Position numbers and translations under genes: made by a program
Assembly (NCBI GenBank): GCA_001772665.1
Contig: MEVH01000008.1
Location: 1-7,872 of the forward strand
DNA from: a candidate division WWE3 bacterium RIFCSPLOWO2_01_FULL_39_13
GTDB lineage: Bacteria > Patescibacteriota > WWE3 > 2-01-FULL-39-13
Length of the DNA: 7,872 nucleotides
Direction: 5' to 3'
Part shown: positions 6,696 through 7,872 of the stretch, in pieces
How positions within the stretch are numbered: the stretch's first letter is position 1
How the letters are laid out: the number at the start of each line of letters is the position of its first letter
Notes under the pieces: generated by a model
What the model saw: the letters and a program-made list of their open reading frames with translations, nothing else
Told to the model about the DNA's origin: nothing
Database searches by the model: none

Positions 6696-6755
6696 GCCGA
6701 GGTGGCGCACTCGCTACGCTCGTGATGCCACCCGCCGTAGGCGAGCCACCTTGGC
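6696..6755. repeat. REP-like long imperfect hairpin
   Basis: Outer arms GCCGAGGTGGC (6696-6706) and GCCACCTTGGC (6745-6755) pair over 11 positions with one G-T. Inside, CTCGCTACG (6710-6718) pairs with CGTAGGCGA and the adjoining G (6736-6745), with one bulged G. It is much more GC-rich than its surroundings, which is typical of an inserted REP/MITE-type element. No T-run follows on either strand, so it is not a normal terminator. It lies in the 228-base gene-free stretch 6631-6858, between the lysozyme-like gene and tRNA-Leu; the rest of that stretch shows nothing I can name. Its left arm repeats the first 12 bases of tRNA-Leu in opposite orientation. Confidence 0.6.
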
Positions 6756-6858
6756 ATAAAATAACAAGTGTATTTTACCGTAATAACCCATTACATGGAA
6801 CCCGAGCCTGAAGGTTTTTTATATTGAAGCAAAATGAGGAGTTGAACTGATGTGTCAG

Positions 6859-7518
6859 CTATAAAACTATTTGTGATATTTTTTCTATTGATCCTTTTAC
6901 ACATTTGGTCCATGATGCCTGTTCGGGGTCTCCGCCTGCAGATATGACTGATGCTGGCGTGTACCATTGGACAATGTCTTCTGGTTCAAGACCTCTATCT
7001 CCTTTTCTGGCGATTCCACTTGTTACTCTTTCTATGCAGTGTTCCCATGAATCACATCCATATGAACCCATAGCTCTGGTTGTATCATTGTTGTCAAATA
7101 CTGCCCATCCCCAGGCATTATAAGATTCCTGCTCGCCAAATTGAGGAGTCGTTTTTCCTGCATTGCTTTCGCACCAAGCAATCGCAGTGATAAGCAGAGG
7201 ATCAACCTCATATTTTCGAGCTGTCTTAACTATTTCGCATCCGTAGCCAGCCAGCGGGGCTTTGTTGACCTCTAAATACCTGTCTATCTTTTTCGCTGAA
7301 GAATCAATGCATTCTTCTTCCTCTACTTTTAATGTGTAGTTATAGGTTGATTGTGGATTAGAAAGGACAATGTTAGCTGCAGGCGATTCTCCTTCGCTTG
7401 CTTTAGTGCTTTGAACACTTCCCGGAGTTGTAACCAGCCAATATGATGTCAAAATAATAAGCCCGAATGAAAGGGAAAAATAGTATACAAATGGAGTAAT
7501 TGCAGATTTTATATTCAT
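6859..7518 (-). CDS. Membrane-anchored lysozyme-like / glucosaminidase-type wall hydrolase
   Basis: This 219-residue protein is predicted to cut peptidoglycan glycan strands outside the cell. An N-terminal membrane segment (about 9-29) anchors it. A linker (30-70) leads to a lysozyme-fold-like domain from about 78. VDPLLITAIAWCESNAGK (105-122) carries the likely catalytic Glu117, in the A-x-x-x-E-S-x-x-G pattern of transglycosylase/glucosaminidase folds. YNAWGWAVF (133-141) matches the substrate-groove motif, and SWEHCIERVTSGIA (157-170) the following helix. Six cysteines (70, 94, 116, 155, 161, 206) lie in the exported part and may form disulfides. The ATG at 7518 is preferred; an in-frame TTG at 7551 would add 11 residues but falls in the likely promoter. 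No SD is visible. It is separated from tRNA-Leu by 228 bases and is probably its own transcription unit or follows tRNA-Arg. Confidence 0.78.
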   Translation of the reverse strand: MNIKSAITPFVYYFSLSFGLIILTSYWLVTTPGSVQSTKASEGESPAANIVLSNPQSTYNYTLKVEEEECIDSSAKKIDRYLEVNKAPLAGYGCEIVKTARKYEVDPLLITAIAWCESNAGKTTPQFGEQESYNAWGWAVFDNNDTTRAMGSYGCDSWEHCIERVTSGIARKGDRGLEPEDIVQWYTPASVISAGGDPEQASWTKCVKGSIEKISQIVL

Positions 7519-7529
7519 CGATTTTTTGT

Positions 7530-7541
7530 CTTGCACGCAAG
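7530..7541. promoter_or_regulatory. Dyad overlapping the likely transcription start of the wall-hydrolase gene
   Basis: CTTGC-GT-GCAAG (read on the - strand) is a perfect 5+5 palindrome. It begins right after the candidate -10 hexamer and covers the expected +1. A repressor operator or a small 5' UTR hairpin would both fit; short dyads also occur by chance. Confidence 0.25.
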
Positions 7542-7570
7542 AGTCTAACAAAGAGAGTTTGCGATGGCAA
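7542..7570 (-). promoter_or_regulatory. Candidate sigma-70-type promoter of the wall-hydrolase gene
   Basis: On the - strand TTGCCA (7570-7565) and TAGACT (7547-7542) are separated by 17 bases. The expected start near 7535 leaves a short leader before the ATG at 7518. The -10 box matches the consensus at four of six positions. This is inference from spacing and consensus only. Confidence 0.35.
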
Positions 7571-7693
7571 ATTTCATAAAATGACTTGCCAGTGCATATA
7601 ACACTATCCTGCAGCTTGGACTAAATACGTAAGGAGGGTGGAAATAGTTATTGTTTTTTCGTTTCTGTTTTTTATCCTTAGTGAATAGATACA

Positions 7694-7769
7694 TGGTGCG
7701 CCTGATAGGACTCGAACCTACAACCTATTCCTTAGAAGGGAATTGCTCTATCCGTTGAGCTACAGGCGC
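7694..7769 (-). tRNA. trnR: tRNA-Arg (anticodon TCT)
   Basis: This is a 76-base cloverleaf with encoded CCA. Acceptor GCGCCTG pairs with CAGGCGC. The D loop AACGGATA contains A20, an arginine identity base. Anticodon stem ATTCC/GGAAT holds loop CTTCTAA, anticodon TCT. T stem GTAGG/CCTAT (one G-T pair) holds TTCGAGT. It is followed at 7552-7693 by a spacer with an A-rich - strand and no hairpin terminator. Confidence 0.96.
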
Positions 7770-7782
7770 ATATTGGCATTTC

Positions 7783-7819
7783 TTATTCACTTGCATGGAT
7801 AGTGATAAATTGTGAATAA
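7783..7819. repeat. 8-bp perfect inverted repeat upstream of tRNA-Arg
   Basis: TTATTCAC (7783-7790) and GTGAATAA (7812-7819) are exact reverse complements with 21 bases between. The site lies 14-50 bases upstream of the tRNA-Arg 5' end, where a promoter or operator would be. GTGAATA also occurs near tRNA-Leu (- strand, 6669-6675) and just downstream of tRNA-Arg (+ strand, 7681-7687). Confidence 0.4.
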
Positions 7820-7842
7820 CACGCTAGGCACATTTTATCCGA

Positions 7843-7856
7843 AATTCCCTTCTAAG
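7843..7856 (+). repeat. 14-base inverted copy of the tRNA-Arg anticodon arm
   Basis: AATTCCCTTCTAAG on the + strand is identical to the anticodon-arm segment of tRNA-Arg, which lies on the - strand at 7744-7731. The match stops at both sides. The surrounding bases do not fold into a tRNA. It could be an integration-site remnant, a tRNA gene fragment, or a sequence that pairs with the tRNA. Confidence 0.5.
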
Positions 7857-7872
7857 ACCAGTCTCCGATTTA

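Noticed and set aside
6398..6725. Two overlapping + strand frames of 78 and 94 residues
   Set aside because: Both run antisense through the membrane-protein gene and tRNA-Leu, show no domain, and have no supporting start signal.
6798..6822. A + strand terminator (AACC...GGTT followed by six T)
   Set aside because: The stem is only about 4 bp and no + strand gene ends there. On the - strand the hairpin is not followed by T.
7632..7758. AGGAGG at 7632-7637 followed by a + strand frame from TTG at 7651
   Set aside because: The start lies 13 bases from the SD, a GTG abuts the SD with no spacing, and the frame runs antisense through tRNA-Arg.

Overview
The window is AT-rich and gene-dense. Its proteins are compact: a trigger factor of 304 residues with no PPIase domain, a short lysozyme-like wall enzyme, and a MacAB-type exporter with no outer-membrane partner. 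Most start codons lack a Shine-Dalgarno (SD) sequence. All three tRNA genes carry an encoded CCA. Together these suggest a Patescibacteria/CPR bacterium, but that placement is inference; no rRNA or ribosomal protein gene is present to fix it. The genetic code looks standard, because TGA ends both the membrane-fusion gene and the ABC ATPase gene.

Layout. Bases 1-124 hold two tandem repeats, each with a perfect AGGAGG followed by start-Ile-stop. A TATAAT box then abuts a + strand SAM-dependent methyltransferase gene (125-895). Every other gene is on the - strand. Read in transcription order from right to left they are tRNA-Arg(TCT), a membrane-anchored lysozyme-like protein, a 60-base REP-like hairpin in an intergenic stretch, tRNA-Leu(TAG), a beta-helix/multi-TM membrane protein, a HlyD/MacA-type fusion protein, a MacB/LolD-type ATPase, a MacB/FtsX-type permease, tig, clpP and tRNA-Val(GAC).

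The stretch from tRNA-Leu to tRNA-Val (6630 down to 913) is nearly gapless: spacings are 5, 1, 48, -4, 10, -13 and 74 bases. I see no intrinsic terminator inside it, so it may be one long transcript with a tRNA at each end. It joins a four-part envelope export machine (membrane partner, adaptor, ATPase, permease, in an order like Bacillus yknWXYZ) to cytoplasmic protein quality control (trigger factor and ClpP). The Leu tRNA ends only 5 bases before the first start codon of the export genes.

The least ordinary signals are non-coding. They are the twin SD/mini-ORF repeats; 12- and 14-base segments upstream of tRNA-Leu and tRNA-Arg that are exactly complementary to those tRNAs; competing hairpins between clpP and tRNA-Val; and the REP-like hairpin. 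I found no CRISPR array, transposase, rRNA, convincing terminator or toxin-antitoxin pair. No gene-free stretch exceeds 300 bases; the longest is 6631-6858.
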